Shown here: positions 28,429-36,825 of the stretch, in pieces
Layout: each line of letters opens with the position of its first letter
Position numbering within the stretch: the first letter of the stretch is position 1
NCBI RefSeq assembly: GCF_004006175.1
Contig: NZ_CP033219.1
Span: forward strand, 1,488,001-1,552,000
Direction: 5' to 3'
Source of the DNA: Parasedimentitalea marina
Lineage (GTDB): Bacteria > Pseudomonadota > Alphaproteobacteria > Rhodobacterales > Rhodobacteraceae
DNA length: 64,000 bases
Notes under the pieces: generated by a model
Database searches by the model: none
Told to the model about the DNA's origin: nothing
What the model saw: the letters and a program-made list of their open reading frames with translations, nothing else
Program-made: the position numbers and the translations under genes

Positions 28429-30057
28429 TCAAAGATCTTCAGCCAGTTTACGCAGCTCAAACTTCTGGATTTTTCCAGTCGATGTTTTGGGAAGTTCTTG
28501 AAATAGAACCTTTTTAGGCGCTTTGAAACCGGCAAGTGTCTGACGGGTAAAGCTGATTAAATCTGCTTCACTTGGGCTGGTTCCCGGTTTCAGCTCGACA
28601 AAGGCGCAGGGGACTTCGCCCCATTTGTCGTCGGGCTTGGCAACAACCGCAGCCAGATTGACATCCGGATGCCCCATCAACACGCCCTCGATTTCGACGG
28701 ACGAGATGTTCTCGCCGCCCGAGATGATAATATCCTTGGCCCGGTCTGATATTTGCACATAGCTGTCGGGGTGTTGAACGGCTATGTCACCGGAATTGAA
28801 ATAGCCATCGGCAAAGGCCTCGGCGGTGGCTTCCGGGTTCTTCAGATACCCCTTCATGACCGCGTTGCCGCGAATGGCGATCTCACCCTGGGTGACACCA
28901 TCCATGGGCACCGGCTGATGGTCGCTGTCGCGCACCAGCACATGTTCCATCATCGGCATGGCCACGCCTTGCCGGGCCTTGATGGCGGCGACGCCGGGTT
29001 TGTCCAGCCCATCCCAATCGCCGCCCTTCCAATAACATTCGGTCACATGGCCATAGGTTTCGGTCAGGCCGTAAACCTGCGTGATGTTGAACCCCAGATC
29101 CTCGATTTTAGAGAGGGTCGCCGGGGCAGGTGGCGCGCCGGCAGTGAAGACCTCGACCTGATGGTCAAAGCTCCGACGATCTTCATCCACAGCGTTGACG
29201 ATCATGTTCAGCACAATCGGGGCGCCGCCAAAATGGGTGACACCTTCGTAATGGATCGCATTGTAGACCGCTTTGGCTGACACATCGCGGCAGCAGACCA
29301 CGGTGCCGCCCAGCAGCGGCATCATCCAGGTGTGGTTCCAACCGTTGCAGTGAAACATCGGCACAATGGTCAGATAAACAGGATGCAGGGTCATCCGCCA
29401 CGAGACCACGGTGCCCATGGTCATCAGATAGGCGCCGCGATGGTGATAGACCACGCCTTTGGGGCGACCGGTGGTGCCCGAGGTATAATTCAGCGCCAGG
29501 CTTTCCCATTCGTCCGTGGGCAGGATCCAGTCAAAATCTGGGTCTCCCCCTGCCAGCAAGTCCTCGTAGGTCTGATGTTTACCGCTGGCATGCCAACCGG
29601 CCTGATCATCAGCAACTTCGATCAGGACAGGGGCCGCACCCTCCATTGCCGCAACTGCGGCTTCGGCCAGATCCAGAAATTGAGAATCCACCAGAACAAC
29701 CTTGGCGCCGCCATGGTCAAATATATAGGCCACCGTGCCGACATCCAGCCGGGTGTTGATGGTGTTGACCACCGCACTACAGGCTGGCACGCCAAAATGC
29801 GCCTCAGCCTGGGCGGGCAGGTTGGGGATCAGCGTTGCCACAACGTCACCGGGCTGGACCCCAAGCTTGACCAAGCCCGAGGCCAATTGACTGCAGCGTT
29901 GGTAGTATTCGCCATATGTCTTGCGGTGGGTGCCATAGCTCACCGCCAGATGATCCTTGAACACCACAGCAGCACGGCGCAAATGCGACAAAGGCGTTAA
30001 CGCCACGTGATTTGCACTATTTTTTCCCAGCCCGGTCTCGTCTGCCATCCAGCCCAT
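28429..30057 (-). CDS. Acyl-CoA synthetase (AMP-forming, ANL superfamily)
   Basis: A 542-residue adenylating ligase that activates a carboxylic acid to its CoA thioester. The AMP-binding P-loop is YTSGTTGRPKGV; later motifs are YGLTE, GYFNSGDIA and the C-terminal catalytic lysine motif PKTSTGKIQK. I chose ATG 30057, which has GGGAGG at good spacing; 58 upstream codons overlap the divergent exporter gene and look noncoding. Chain-length preference cannot be read. Similarity is to medium/long-chain or aromatic acyl-CoA synthetases of roseobacters. Confidence 0.93.
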   Translation of the reverse strand: MGWMADETGLGKNSANHVALTPLSHLRRAAVVFKDHLAVSYGTHRKTYGEYYQRCSQLASGLVKLGVQPGDVVATLIPNLPAQAEAHFGVPACSAVVNTINTRLDVGTVAYIFDHGGAKVVLVDSQFLDLAEAAVAAMEGAAPVLIEVADDQAGWHASGKHQTYEDLLAGGDPDFDWILPTDEWESLALNYTSGTTGRPKGVVYHHRGAYLMTMGTVVSWRMTLHPVYLTIVPMFHCNGWNHTWMMPLLGGTVVCCRDVSAKAVYNAIHYEGVTHFGGAPIVLNMIVNAVDEDRRSFDHQVEVFTAGAPPAPATLSKIEDLGFNITQVYGLTETYGHVTECYWKGGDWDGLDKPGVAAIKARQGVAMPMMEHVLVRDSDHQPVPMDGVTQGEIAIRGNAVMKGYLKNPEATAEAFADGYFNSGDIAVQHPDSYVQISDRAKDIIISGGENISSVEIEGVLMGHPDVNLAAVVAKPDDKWGEVPCAFVELKPGTSPSEADLISFTRQTLAGFKAPKKVLFQELPKTSTGKIQKFELRKLAEDL

Positions 30058-30133
30058 GGAATTCCTCCCAGAATCATTAGGTATGTCGTTTTGAGACCAG
30101 ATTGTGCGCAAAGTTGATGCCATTGGGAAGACT

Positions 30134-31057
30134 ATGAAACACATGGTTTTCTCTGCACCTGTCGCAAACTCTCCAACCGTTGCCGCAAATGTCATGTTGG
30201 CCGCGATGGCCGTCATCGGTGTCATCGACAATGTCGTGCCATTGCTGGCCGAAGTCGTTGGCCTGTGGCAATTTTATCTGATGAGAACCGTGCTGAGCAT
30301 ACCGCTGATCTATGGTCTGGCGGCCATTGGCCTGGGACAAGTTGCCCCACGCAATTGGGGCGCTGTGGCGCTGCGCAGCTTTCTGGTCGCCGTGTCGATG
30401 ATGTTCTACTTTTCAGCCTTGGCACTGATGCCCTATGCCGAGGCCCTGGCCGGGTTGTTTACCTCTCCGATTTTTATTGTTCTTATCTCTGTCCTGTTTC
30501 TGGGCATGCGCATTGGCAAAGTCCGGGTTCTCGCGGTGTTACTGGGCTTCGCCGGGGTCTTGTTTGTCTTGCAGCCGAATGTGATGAATTTTGATTGGTT
30601 GATCCTGCTGCCTGTTGCCGGTGGTTTCTTTTACGCACTGGGGGCGATTGCCACGCGCAGCCTGTGCGATGGCGAAAGCACCGTTTCGATGCTGTTCGGC
30701 ATGCTGATTGCTCAGGCAGTCATGGGGTTGGTTGGTCTGGGTATGCTAGAGCTGTGGCCGTTGCCAGTGGCTGAGGGTGCCGATGGCTTTGTGACGCGGG
30801 GCTGGGTCTGGCCCGTTTGGGAGATCACCCATTGGGTTCTGGTGCAGGCCGTCGGTTCCGTTCTGGGCGTGTATCTGATCATCAAGGCCTATCAATTGGG
30901 CGAGGCCTCTTTTGTGGCGGTGTTCGAATATTCAGTGATGATTGTCGGGCCTGCCTTTGCATGGATAGTGTTTGGTCAGGAAATCGGCCTGTGGCAGATG
31001 TTTGGTATTGCTCTTATTATCCTGGCTGGTGCGACGATCGCGGTGCGGTCGCGGTGA
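30134..31057 (+). CDS. DMT superfamily (EamA-type) transporter
   Basis: A 307-residue inner-membrane protein with about ten transmembrane helices in two EamA repeats (VMLAAMAVIGVIDNVVPLL ...; VLGVYLIIKAYQLGEASFVA). Family members export small metabolites or amino acids; substrate is unknown. I prefer ATG 30134, preceded by GGGAAG, over GTG 30104. It is divergent from the acyl-CoA synthetase gene, with 76 bp between the start codons. Confidence 0.88.
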   Translation: MKHMVFSAPVANSPTVAANVMLAAMAVIGVIDNVVPLLAEVVGLWQFYLMRTVLSIPLIYGLAAIGLGQVAPRNWGAVALRSFLVAVSMMFYFSALALMPYAEALAGLFTSPIFIVLISVLFLGMRIGKVRVLAVLLGFAGVLFVLQPNVMNFDWLILLPVAGGFFYALGAIATRSLCDGESTVSMLFGMLIAQAVMGLVGLGMLELWPLPVAEGADGFVTRGWVWPVWEITHWVLVQAVGSVLGVYLIIKAYQLGEASFVAVFEYSVMIVGPAFAWIVFGQEIGLWQMFGIALIILAGATIAVRSR

Positions 31058-31139
31058 GCAAAAGTGCACACTGACCGCAGAGGCAGTGCCACATCAAGCT
31101 ATGGTTCCCATTTATCCCATTGTTTTCTAAGGTGGCGAC

Positions 31140-31805
31140 ATGATCCTGTCCCGCGGCCGCTCTTATGTATTCATCCATATCCCCAAGACCGGCGGCACCG
31201 CCCTTGCTCTGGCGCTAGAGGCGCGGGCGAAGGCTGACGATATCATGCTGGGCGATACCCCCAAGGCGCGGCGGCGGCGTCACCGGGTCAAGGACGTGCC
31301 AACCTTTGGGCGCAAGTGGAAACACGCAACACTGGCCGACATCGAAGGGCTGGTTCCGGATCACGACCTGCGCGGCCTGTTCACCTTTACACTGGTGCGC
31401 AACCCCTGGGATCGGGCGGTCAGCTATTACCATTGGCTGCAAGAGCAGAGCTTTGACCACCCGGCAGTGCGCCTTGCGCAGGGCCTGGGATTTTGCGACT
31501 TTACTTGTCATCCACAAACCATGGCCTCGTTTCGGGGGGCGCCGGCAGCGTCTTATATGCGGCATCGGGACGGGACCACACAATGCGATCTGTATATCCG
31601 GCTTGAGAACTTTGCCGCCGATGCACAGCCGCTGTTTGACCACCTTGGATTTGAGCTAAAGTTACCTTTGGCCAATGCCTCCAAGCGGCACCGTGACTGG
31701 CGAGAATACTACGATATCAAAACGGCTGAGACGGTGGCGCAGAGTTGTGCGGAAGATATCGCTCAATTTGAATACTCTTTTAACGATTCGCCGTTATCCC
31801 TTTAG
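31140..31805 (+). CDS. Sulfotransferase family protein
   Basis: A 221-residue cytosolic-looking sulfotransferase. The 5'-phosphosulfate loop is FIHIPKTGGTAL and the 3'-phosphate motif is LVRNPWDRAVSYYHWL, both typical of PAPS-using enzymes of the Sulfotransfer_2 group, which often modify glycans. The acceptor is unknown. ATG 31140 has AAGGTGG before it. No glycan biosynthesis genes lie adjacent, so context gives little help. Confidence 0.88.
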   Translation: MILSRGRSYVFIHIPKTGGTALALALEARAKADDIMLGDTPKARRRRHRVKDVPTFGRKWKHATLADIEGLVPDHDLRGLFTFTLVRNPWDRAVSYYHWLQEQSFDHPAVRLAQGLGFCDFTCHPQTMASFRGAPAASYMRHRDGTTQCDLYIRLENFAADAQPLFDHLGFELKLPLANASKRHRDWREYYDIKTAETVAQSCAEDIAQFEYSFNDSPLSL

Positions 31806-31857
31806 TCAGACATTGAGCTGTTGTCGCTTGAGAGCCATCTAATCCACTGAATTTGTT

Positions 31858-31889
31858 GGGGTTAGGTGTTTGTCGCCGACAATGACCCC
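31858..31889 (+). other. Nested stem-loop after the sulfotransferase gene
   Basis: TTGTCG-C-CGACAA (31870-31882) is nested within GGGGT (31858-31862) and ACCCC (31885-31889). A T6 run follows ten bases later. It may act as an imperfect terminator for the sulfotransferase mRNA or a structured leader of the Hint-like gene. Confidence 0.35.
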
Positions 31890-31980
31890 GAGATGCCTTT
31901 TTTCCGGCCCACTTGCGGCTTGAAAACACAGTGTTTTGGGACTGACGCAACTACTACGCGCTTTTGCCATCGGGCAAGGC

Positions 31981-32003
31981 CGTCTTTTTAGAAGGAAAAG
32001 ACG
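31981..32003 (+). promoter_or_regulatory. Hairpin presenting the Shine-Dalgarno of the Hint-like gene in its loop
   Basis: CGTCTTTT (31981-31988) pairs perfectly with AAAAGACG (31996-32003). The 7-nt loop TAGAAGG contains the ribosome-binding site, and ATG 32004 follows the stem directly. The stem is A/U-rich in its upper half and would occupy the ribosome footprint, so folding could modulate initiation. Regulation is inference. Confidence 0.5.
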
Positions 32004-32690
32004 ATGTTTGACTGGATCACCAAACGCAAGGCTTCTCCCGTGCTGTCAGGGACCGACACCGAATTCCCGTTGGTTTCAACCGGGCAGGGCGGTTTCCTTG
32101 CTGGCACCCACGTGGCGTCAAACCTTGGCTGGCGGCTTGTCGAAGCGCTGAGTGTTGGCGACAGGGTGCTGACCTTTGATCACGGTATGCAGGAAATTAC
32201 CGAATTGCACCGCGAAACCATTCTGCTGTCCGACGATTTTCAAATGGGCCCGCAATGCCCGATGTTCATCCCACAAGACGCGCTGCACAACCGTGTGCCC
32301 ATGTGGGTGATGCCGGACCAGGGTATCCTGGTGGAAAGCGATCTGGCCATGGATGCGCAGGGCGATCCCTTTGCCATCGTTCCAGCCTGCGCCCTTGAAG
32401 GCTACCGCGGTATTCACCGGGCCCCCACAGGGCAAGTACTGGAACTGGTCATGCCCCGGTTCGCCCAGGATGAGGTCATTTATCTTGAGGCAGGCCTTTT
32501 GGGCTTCAGTGCGACACCCACCAGTATTTTGGAATCGCCCGGACTTAGCGACGGGCTGTATCGCATCTTGCCGCAGGACGCGGCGCGGGATCTGATCGTT
32601 GCCATGATGGCCGAAGAGACCTTTTGGGCTGCCGATGTACCTGCCAGCGCGGCGAACCAATGTGAGGCCCAGTTCGTTTCGGTACGATAA
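32004..32690 (+). CDS. Hint-domain-like protein lacking the catalytic N-terminal Cys
   Basis: A 228-residue protein whose residues 28-55 match the start of the Hint_2 domain common in rhodobacteria (GTHVASNLGWRLVEALSVGDRVLT). Active Hint domains begin with a nucleophilic Cys or Ser before this block; here the equivalent positions read GGFLAGT, so self-splicing is unlikely. The rest is beta-rich (DDFQMGPQCPMFIPQDALH; MWVMPDQGILVES). No signal peptide is visible. Expression may be tuned by the hairpin around its ribosome-binding site, and a strong terminator follows. Biological role unknown. Confidence 0.75.
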   Translation: MFDWITKRKASPVLSGTDTEFPLVSTGQGGFLAGTHVASNLGWRLVEALSVGDRVLTFDHGMQEITELHRETILLSDDFQMGPQCPMFIPQDALHNRVPMWVMPDQGILVESDLAMDAQGDPFAIVPACALEGYRGIHRAPTGQVLELVMPRFAQDEVIYLEAGLLGFSATPTSILESPGLSDGLYRILPQDAARDLIVAMMAEETFWAADVPASAANQCEAQFVSVR

Positions 32691-32710
32691 GGCGCAGATC
32701 CAGGGCTGAC

Positions 32711-32748
32711 AAAAAGGGGCATGACGCTGGTCAGATGTCCCTTTTTTT
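32711..32748 (+). terminator. Rho-independent terminator after the Hint-like gene
   Basis: AAAAAGGGGCAT (32711-32722) and ATGTCCCTTTTT (32735-32746) form a 12-bp stem with one G-U pair, and the T-run continues to 32748. It lies 20 nt after the stop codon. Confidence 0.85.
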
Positions 32749-32778
32749 CGTCTGCCGGATGTGGGTTTACCCGGATTG

Positions 32779-32804
32779 AAAAAAGCCACCCCCTAAGGGA
32801 TGGC
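32779..32804 (-). terminator. Rho-independent terminator after fadB
   Basis: On the minus strand GCCATCCC and GGGGTGGC form an 8-bp stem (one G-U pair; 32785-32792 with 32797-32804) with a 4-nt loop, followed by six T (32779-32784). It lies about 20 nt downstream of the fadB stop. Confidence 0.88.
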
Positions 32805-32824
32805 CTCGACTGTTTTTGGGTTGC

Positions 32825-35023
32825 TTATGCTACCTTTTTCGCCGGATCGAACCGACCATAAAAGGTTTGCCCTTTGGCAGCCATGTCACGCAGCAAGGGG
32901 GGGCAGGCAAACCGCTCGCCGTATTGTTCGGCCAGTTGATCACAGCGTTCCGTCGCATAAGGCGTGCCGATGATGTCCAGCCAGCTGAGCGGACCACCCG
33001 ACCAAGGGGCAAAGCCCCAGGCCAGAACCGCGCCTACGTCGCCCTCGCGGATGTCTTCCAACACGCCCTCTTCCAGGGCACGTACCGCTTCCAGCACCTG
33101 GCTGAACATCAGGCGTTCCTGAACTTCGATCAGGTCGGGCTGATCCTCGGCCAGCGGGTACTTGTCGTGCACGCCTTTCCAGTATTCAACACGTTTGCCT
33201 TTTTCATCGTAGTCAAAGAAACCGGCGTTCGACTTGCGCCCCTTGCGCTCAAGCCCTTCAAAGAAGAACAGGACCTCATCCGACGGGCTCTCGGGATAGG
33301 CATCGCCCATTGCAGCCTTGGTGGCACGGGCGATCTTAGCGCCCAGATCAATCGAGGTCTCATCGGTCAACTGGATCGGCCCAACCGGGAACCCAAGCTG
33401 ACGCGCCGCGTTGTCGATCAGCACGGGCGAAACACCCTCGGCGATCATCCGCACACCCTCGTTGATGTAGGGAATGATACAACGGTTGCAGTAGAAGAAC
33501 CGCGCGTCATTGACCACGATGGGTGTTTTGCGGATCTGACGTACATAATCCAGCGCCTTGGCCACAGCGCGATCACCGGTTTTCTCGCCCTTGATAATCT
33601 CGACCAGGAACATTTTCTCAACCGGCGAGAAGAAGTGGATGCCGATGAACTGCTCAGGGCGCACCGAGGCCTCGGCCAGATCGGTGATCGGCAGGGTCGA
33701 GGTGTTGGAGGCAAAGATGCAATCCTCGGGGATGATCGCCTCGACCTTCTTGGTCATCTCGGCCTTTACACCGGGGTCTTCAAACACCGCCTCGATGATC
33801 AGATCACAGCCTTTCAGCTGTTCCAGATCCGGGGTGGCAGTGATCTGTGCCAGCAGCGCCTCTTTCTTCTCGGGCGTTGCTTTGCCGCGTTTGATGCCCT
33901 TGTCCATATAGGTCGCGGCATAGGCCTTGCCTTTGTCGGCTGCCTCTTGATCGCGGTCGATCAACACCACTTCCATCCCCGCCTGCGCACTGACCAGCGC
34001 GATACCAGCGCCCATCATGCCTGCGCCCAGAACACCAATTTTCTGGACCGACTGATCCTCGACACTGTCAGGACGCACCGCGCCTTTTTCCAGCGCCTGC
34101 TTGTTGATGAACAGGCTGCGGATCATCGCGGATGACGATGGGTTCATCAGAACATGAGTAAACCAGCGCGCCTCGATTTTCAGCGCATTGTCAAAATCAA
34201 CCAGCGCGCCTTCATAGATCGCGCTCAGCAGCGCCTTGGCCGCCGGAAAGGCGCCCTGAGTCTTGCCGTTGATCATGGCGCTGGCCCCGACAAAGGTCAT
34301 GAAACCGGCAGGATGGTAGGGTGCGCCACCTGGCATCTTATAGCCCTTGGCATCCCAGGGTTTGACGATATCGGCAGGTTTGGCGTTCAGCACCCATTGG
34401 CGCGCGGTCTCCAGCGGGTCTGCGTCAACGGCGTCGATCAACTGGGCGCTCTTGGCCTTTTTCGGGTCCAGCATCTTGCCTTCCAGCAGAACCGGAGCCG
34501 CGGCCATGGCGCCAACCATACGCGAATAGCGGATGGTGCCGCCGCCGCCGGGGAAGATACCCAGCATGATTTCCGGCAACCCGATCTTGGATTTTGGATT
34601 GTCAGTCATCACCCGGTGGTGACAGGCCAGTGCAATTTCGGTGCCGATGCCGGCGCAGGTGCCAGTGATGGCACAGGCAATGGGCTTGCCACCCTTATTG
34701 GTCTTGGGCTCCATACCCGCGCGTTCCAGTTTGCGCAGGATCCGGTGGCCATTCATGGTGAAATCAAACAGGCCCTGGGCCGGATCATCGCCGGATTCAT
34801 CGCGGATCGTGGCCAGAACATTCAGGTCCATTCCGCCAGCAAAGTCTTTCTTGCCACTGGTGATCACCACACCTTTGACGGCGTCATCTGCCAGGGCGCG
34901 ATCGATATAGTCCTCAACCAGCACAAAGGCCTCGCGGGTCAGCACGTTCATCGACTTGCCGGGGGCGTCCCAGGTCACAATGGCCACGCCATCTGCGTCT
35001 ACGTCATATGTAAAATCGGTCAT
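32825..35023 (-). CDS. fadB: Fatty-acid oxidation complex alpha subunit (enoyl-CoA hydratase/3-hydroxyacyl-CoA dehydrogenase)
   Basis: A 732-residue bifunctional beta-oxidation enzyme. The N-terminal crotonase domain (1-~300) includes KDFAGGMDLNVLA and GTCAGIGTEIALACHHRV, with the second catalytic acid region KIGLPEIMLGIFPGGGG. The dehydrogenase begins near residue 325 with GVLGAGMMGAGIA (NAD binding) and has FFSPVEKMFLVEII with the catalytic His in the HFFSP segment. It is the last gene of fadA-cupin-fadB, overlapping the cupin gene by ATGA, and ends at a strong terminator. Confidence 0.96.
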   Translation of the reverse strand: MTDFTYDVDADGVAIVTWDAPGKSMNVLTREAFVLVEDYIDRALADDAVKGVVITSGKKDFAGGMDLNVLATIRDESGDDPAQGLFDFTMNGHRILRKLERAGMEPKTNKGGKPIACAITGTCAGIGTEIALACHHRVMTDNPKSKIGLPEIMLGIFPGGGGTIRYSRMVGAMAAAPVLLEGKMLDPKKAKSAQLIDAVDADPLETARQWVLNAKPADIVKPWDAKGYKMPGGAPYHPAGFMTFVGASAMINGKTQGAFPAAKALLSAIYEGALVDFDNALKIEARWFTHVLMNPSSSAMIRSLFINKQALEKGAVRPDSVEDQSVQKIGVLGAGMMGAGIALVSAQAGMEVVLIDRDQEAADKGKAYAATYMDKGIKRGKATPEKKEALLAQITATPDLEQLKGCDLIIEAVFEDPGVKAEMTKKVEAIIPEDCIFASNTSTLPITDLAEASVRPEQFIGIHFFSPVEKMFLVEIIKGEKTGDRAVAKALDYVRQIRKTPIVVNDARFFYCNRCIIPYINEGVRMIAEGVSPVLIDNAARQLGFPVGPIQLTDETSIDLGAKIARATKAAMGDAYPESPSDEVLFFFEGLERKGRKSNAGFFDYDEKGKRVEYWKGVHDKYPLAEDQPDLIEVQERLMFSQVLEAVRALEEGVLEDIREGDVGAVLAWGFAPWSGGPLSWLDIIGTPYATERCDQLAEQYGERFACPPLLRDMAAKGQTFYGRFDPAKKVA

Positions 35024-35505
35024 TTGTCGTCTCCGATCTGGTCAGCCGTCAGCGGGCTGCCGTCTTTGCGGGTAAAGGAGTTTCCGTCTGGAACAATCTC
35101 CACCATCATGTCGATGTCGCTGTAAACAGCGGTCTCTGTTTGTGTGTGCGTGCCCACCACCAAAAAAGCAGCAGGCGCGTCAGTTTTATTCACCAGATGA
35201 TGGCCATTGGCGTCGCCAGCCGGAAAGCTGGCGCAATCGCCGGGCAGCATGTCATGTTCGCCGTCATCATCGATCAGGGTACAGGCCCCTTCAGTGATCA
35301 TCACGAACTCGTCCTGGGCCATGTGGTAATGGCGCAGAGAGGACAACGCGCCGGGTTCAAGCCGAACAATGTTGACACCGTATTGCGTCAAACCGCTGGC
35401 ATCGCCCAACCGCTGACTGCTGCGGCCCTTGACTGCTTCAGCCAGTTTGCCCGGATAGACCGAGCCGGTGCGAAACGGGATTTGCGAAAGGTCGAGTTTG
35501 GGCAT
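35020..35505 (-). CDS. Single-domain cupin protein within the fad operon
   Basis: A 161-residue protein with one cupin fold (residues ~45-120). Metal-binding motif 1 is RHYHMAQDEFV (two His and a Glu), and motif 2 lies in GDCASFPAGDANGHHL. The start ATG 35505 overlaps the fadA stop as TGATG, and its stop overlaps fadB as ATGA, so it is tightly coupled to both beta-oxidation subunits. It is probably a metalloprotein, but no reaction can be assigned. A link to acyl-CoA metabolism rests on position alone. Confidence 0.8.
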   Translation of the reverse strand: MPKLDLSQIPFRTGSVYPGKLAEAVKGRSSQRLGDASGLTQYGVNIVRLEPGALSSLRHYHMAQDEFVMITEGACTLIDDDGEHDMLPGDCASFPAGDANGHHLVNKTDAPAAFLVVGTHTQTETAVYSDIDMMVEIVPDGNSFTRKDGSPLTADQIGDDK

Positions 35506-36716
35506 CAGACACGCTCGATTATTGTTGCGGCACCCATGCCCGAGGCGATGCACAGCGTGGCCAGGCCAACTTCTTTGTCCTGACGTTCCAGCTCGTCCAG
35601 AAGTGCGCCGATGATGATGGCGCCGGTGGCGCCCAGCGGGTGACCCATAGCGATGGAGCCACCATTGACGTTGACCACGTTGGGGTCGACATCAAATGCC
35701 TGCTGGAACCGCAGCACAACGGCGGCAAAGGCCTCGTTGACCTCAAACAGGTCGATGTCACCGATCACCATGCCGTTGTCAGCCAGGATTTTCTGCGTCA
35801 CCGGCACCGGGCCGGTCAGCATGATGGTAGGATCAGTACCGATTTTGCCGGTGGCTTTGATCTTTGCGCGCGGGGTCAGCCCGTATTCTTCGCCGAACTC
35901 TTTGTTGCCGATCAGAACCGCGGCGGCGCCGTCGACAATACCAGAGGAGTTACCAGCGTGGTGGATATGGTTGATCCGCTCCAGATGCGGGTATTTCATC
36001 ATCGCAATCTTATCAAATCCGGGCATCTGCTCGCCCATCATCTGGAAGGCAGGGTTCAACCCTCCCAGCGACTGCATGTCAGTCTGCGGCCGCATGTATT
36101 CGTCACGGTCCAGCATCGGCAAGCCGTTCTGGTCGCGTACAGTAATGACCGATTTGTCAAATCGCCCATCGTCCCAAGCTGCCGCTGCGCGCCGCTGCGA
36201 TTCAACCGCCAGCGCGTCGGCCTGATCACGGGTGAAACCGTATTCGGTAGCAATGATGTCCGCCGAGATACCCTGCGGTACAAAATACTGCTCCATCGCA
36301 AGTGTCGGATCGACCGCAATGGCCGCGCCATCACTGCCCATCGGCACGCGCCCCATCATTTCGACGCCACCGGCGATATAGGCATTGCCCGCGCCGCCCT
36401 TGATTTGGTTTGCCGCCAGATTGACCGCTTCCATGCCCGAGGCACAGAACCGGTTGATGGCCAGTCCCGGAATGCGTTCATCCAGATCGGAAGCCAAAAC
36501 AGCCGAGCGCGCCAGACAGCCGCCCTGTTCCATCACCTGGGTGACATTGCCCCAGATCACGTCCTCAACGGCGTGACCGTCCAGATTGTTGCGCTCCTTG
36601 ACCGCATTCAGAGTTAGAGCGGACAGTCGCAGCGAGGTCACCTCGTGCAGGCTACCATCTTTGCGGCCTTTGCCACGGGGGGTGCGCAGCGCGTCATATA
36701 TGTAGGCTTCTGTCAT
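35505..36716 (-). CDS. fadA: Acetyl-CoA C-acyltransferase (thiolase)
   Basis: A 403-residue thiolase cleaving 3-ketoacyl-CoA to acetyl-CoA and a shortened acyl-CoA. The acylated Cys lies in INRFCASGMEAVNLAA, the His in GGSIAMGHPLGATGA, and the C-terminal Cys in LCIASGMGAATIIE. The order fadA-cupin-fadB indicates a beta-oxidation role rather than a biosynthetic acetoacetyl-CoA thiolase. Its ATG overlaps the stop of a 33-codon ORF (36713-36814), suggesting translational coupling. Confidence 0.95.
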   Translation of the reverse strand: MTEAYIYDALRTPRGKGRKDGSLHEVTSLRLSALTLNAVKERNNLDGHAVEDVIWGNVTQVMEQGGCLARSAVLASDLDERIPGLAINRFCASGMEAVNLAANQIKGGAGNAYIAGGVEMMGRVPMGSDGAAIAVDPTLAMEQYFVPQGISADIIATEYGFTRDQADALAVESQRRAAAAWDDGRFDKSVITVRDQNGLPMLDRDEYMRPQTDMQSLGGLNPAFQMMGEQMPGFDKIAMMKYPHLERINHIHHAGNSSGIVDGAAAVLIGNKEFGEEYGLTPRAKIKATGKIGTDPTIMLTGPVPVTQKILADNGMVIGDIDLFEVNEAFAAVVLRFQQAFDVDPNVVNVNGGSIAMGHPLGATGAIIIGALLDELERQDKEVGLATLCIASGMGAATIIERV

Positions 36717-36814
36717 GTTATTGCTCCGGCTTTGGATTTCTGTGCAATCCGGTTAAGTCGTTTTGACGTGCCTTCCGCATGGTGCAGCGCGTCGTTATTA
36801 AAAGCTTGTGTCAT
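36713..36814 (-). CDS. Candidate 33-residue leader ORF coupled to fadA
   Basis: On the minus strand ATG 36814 opens a 33-codon frame (MTQAFNNDALHHAEGTSKRL, then a basic tail ending AGAIT). GAGG lies 7-8 nt before the ATG. Its TGA overlaps the fadA ATG as ATGA, the overlap used throughout this window for coupled genes. The peptide has no hydrophobic segment and no known family. It may be a translated leader controlling fadA or a small protein; conservation would decide. Confidence 0.45.
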   Translation of the reverse strand: MTQAFNNDALHHAEGTSKRLNRIAQKSKAGAIT

Positions 36815-36825
36815 TCGCGGCCTCT

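Noticed and set aside
31923..31937. AAAACAC-A-GTGTTTT palindrome before the Hint-like gene
   Set aside because: A single A/T-rich palindrome in an A/T-rich spacer, with no second copy or regulator to connect it to.
32816..34135. 439-codon open frame antisense to fadB
   Set aside because: It lies entirely opposite conserved fadB codons and its translation shows no family features.
35640..36617. 325-codon open frame antisense to fadA
   Set aside because: fadA motifs on the other strand are unambiguous; this frame is a shadow.
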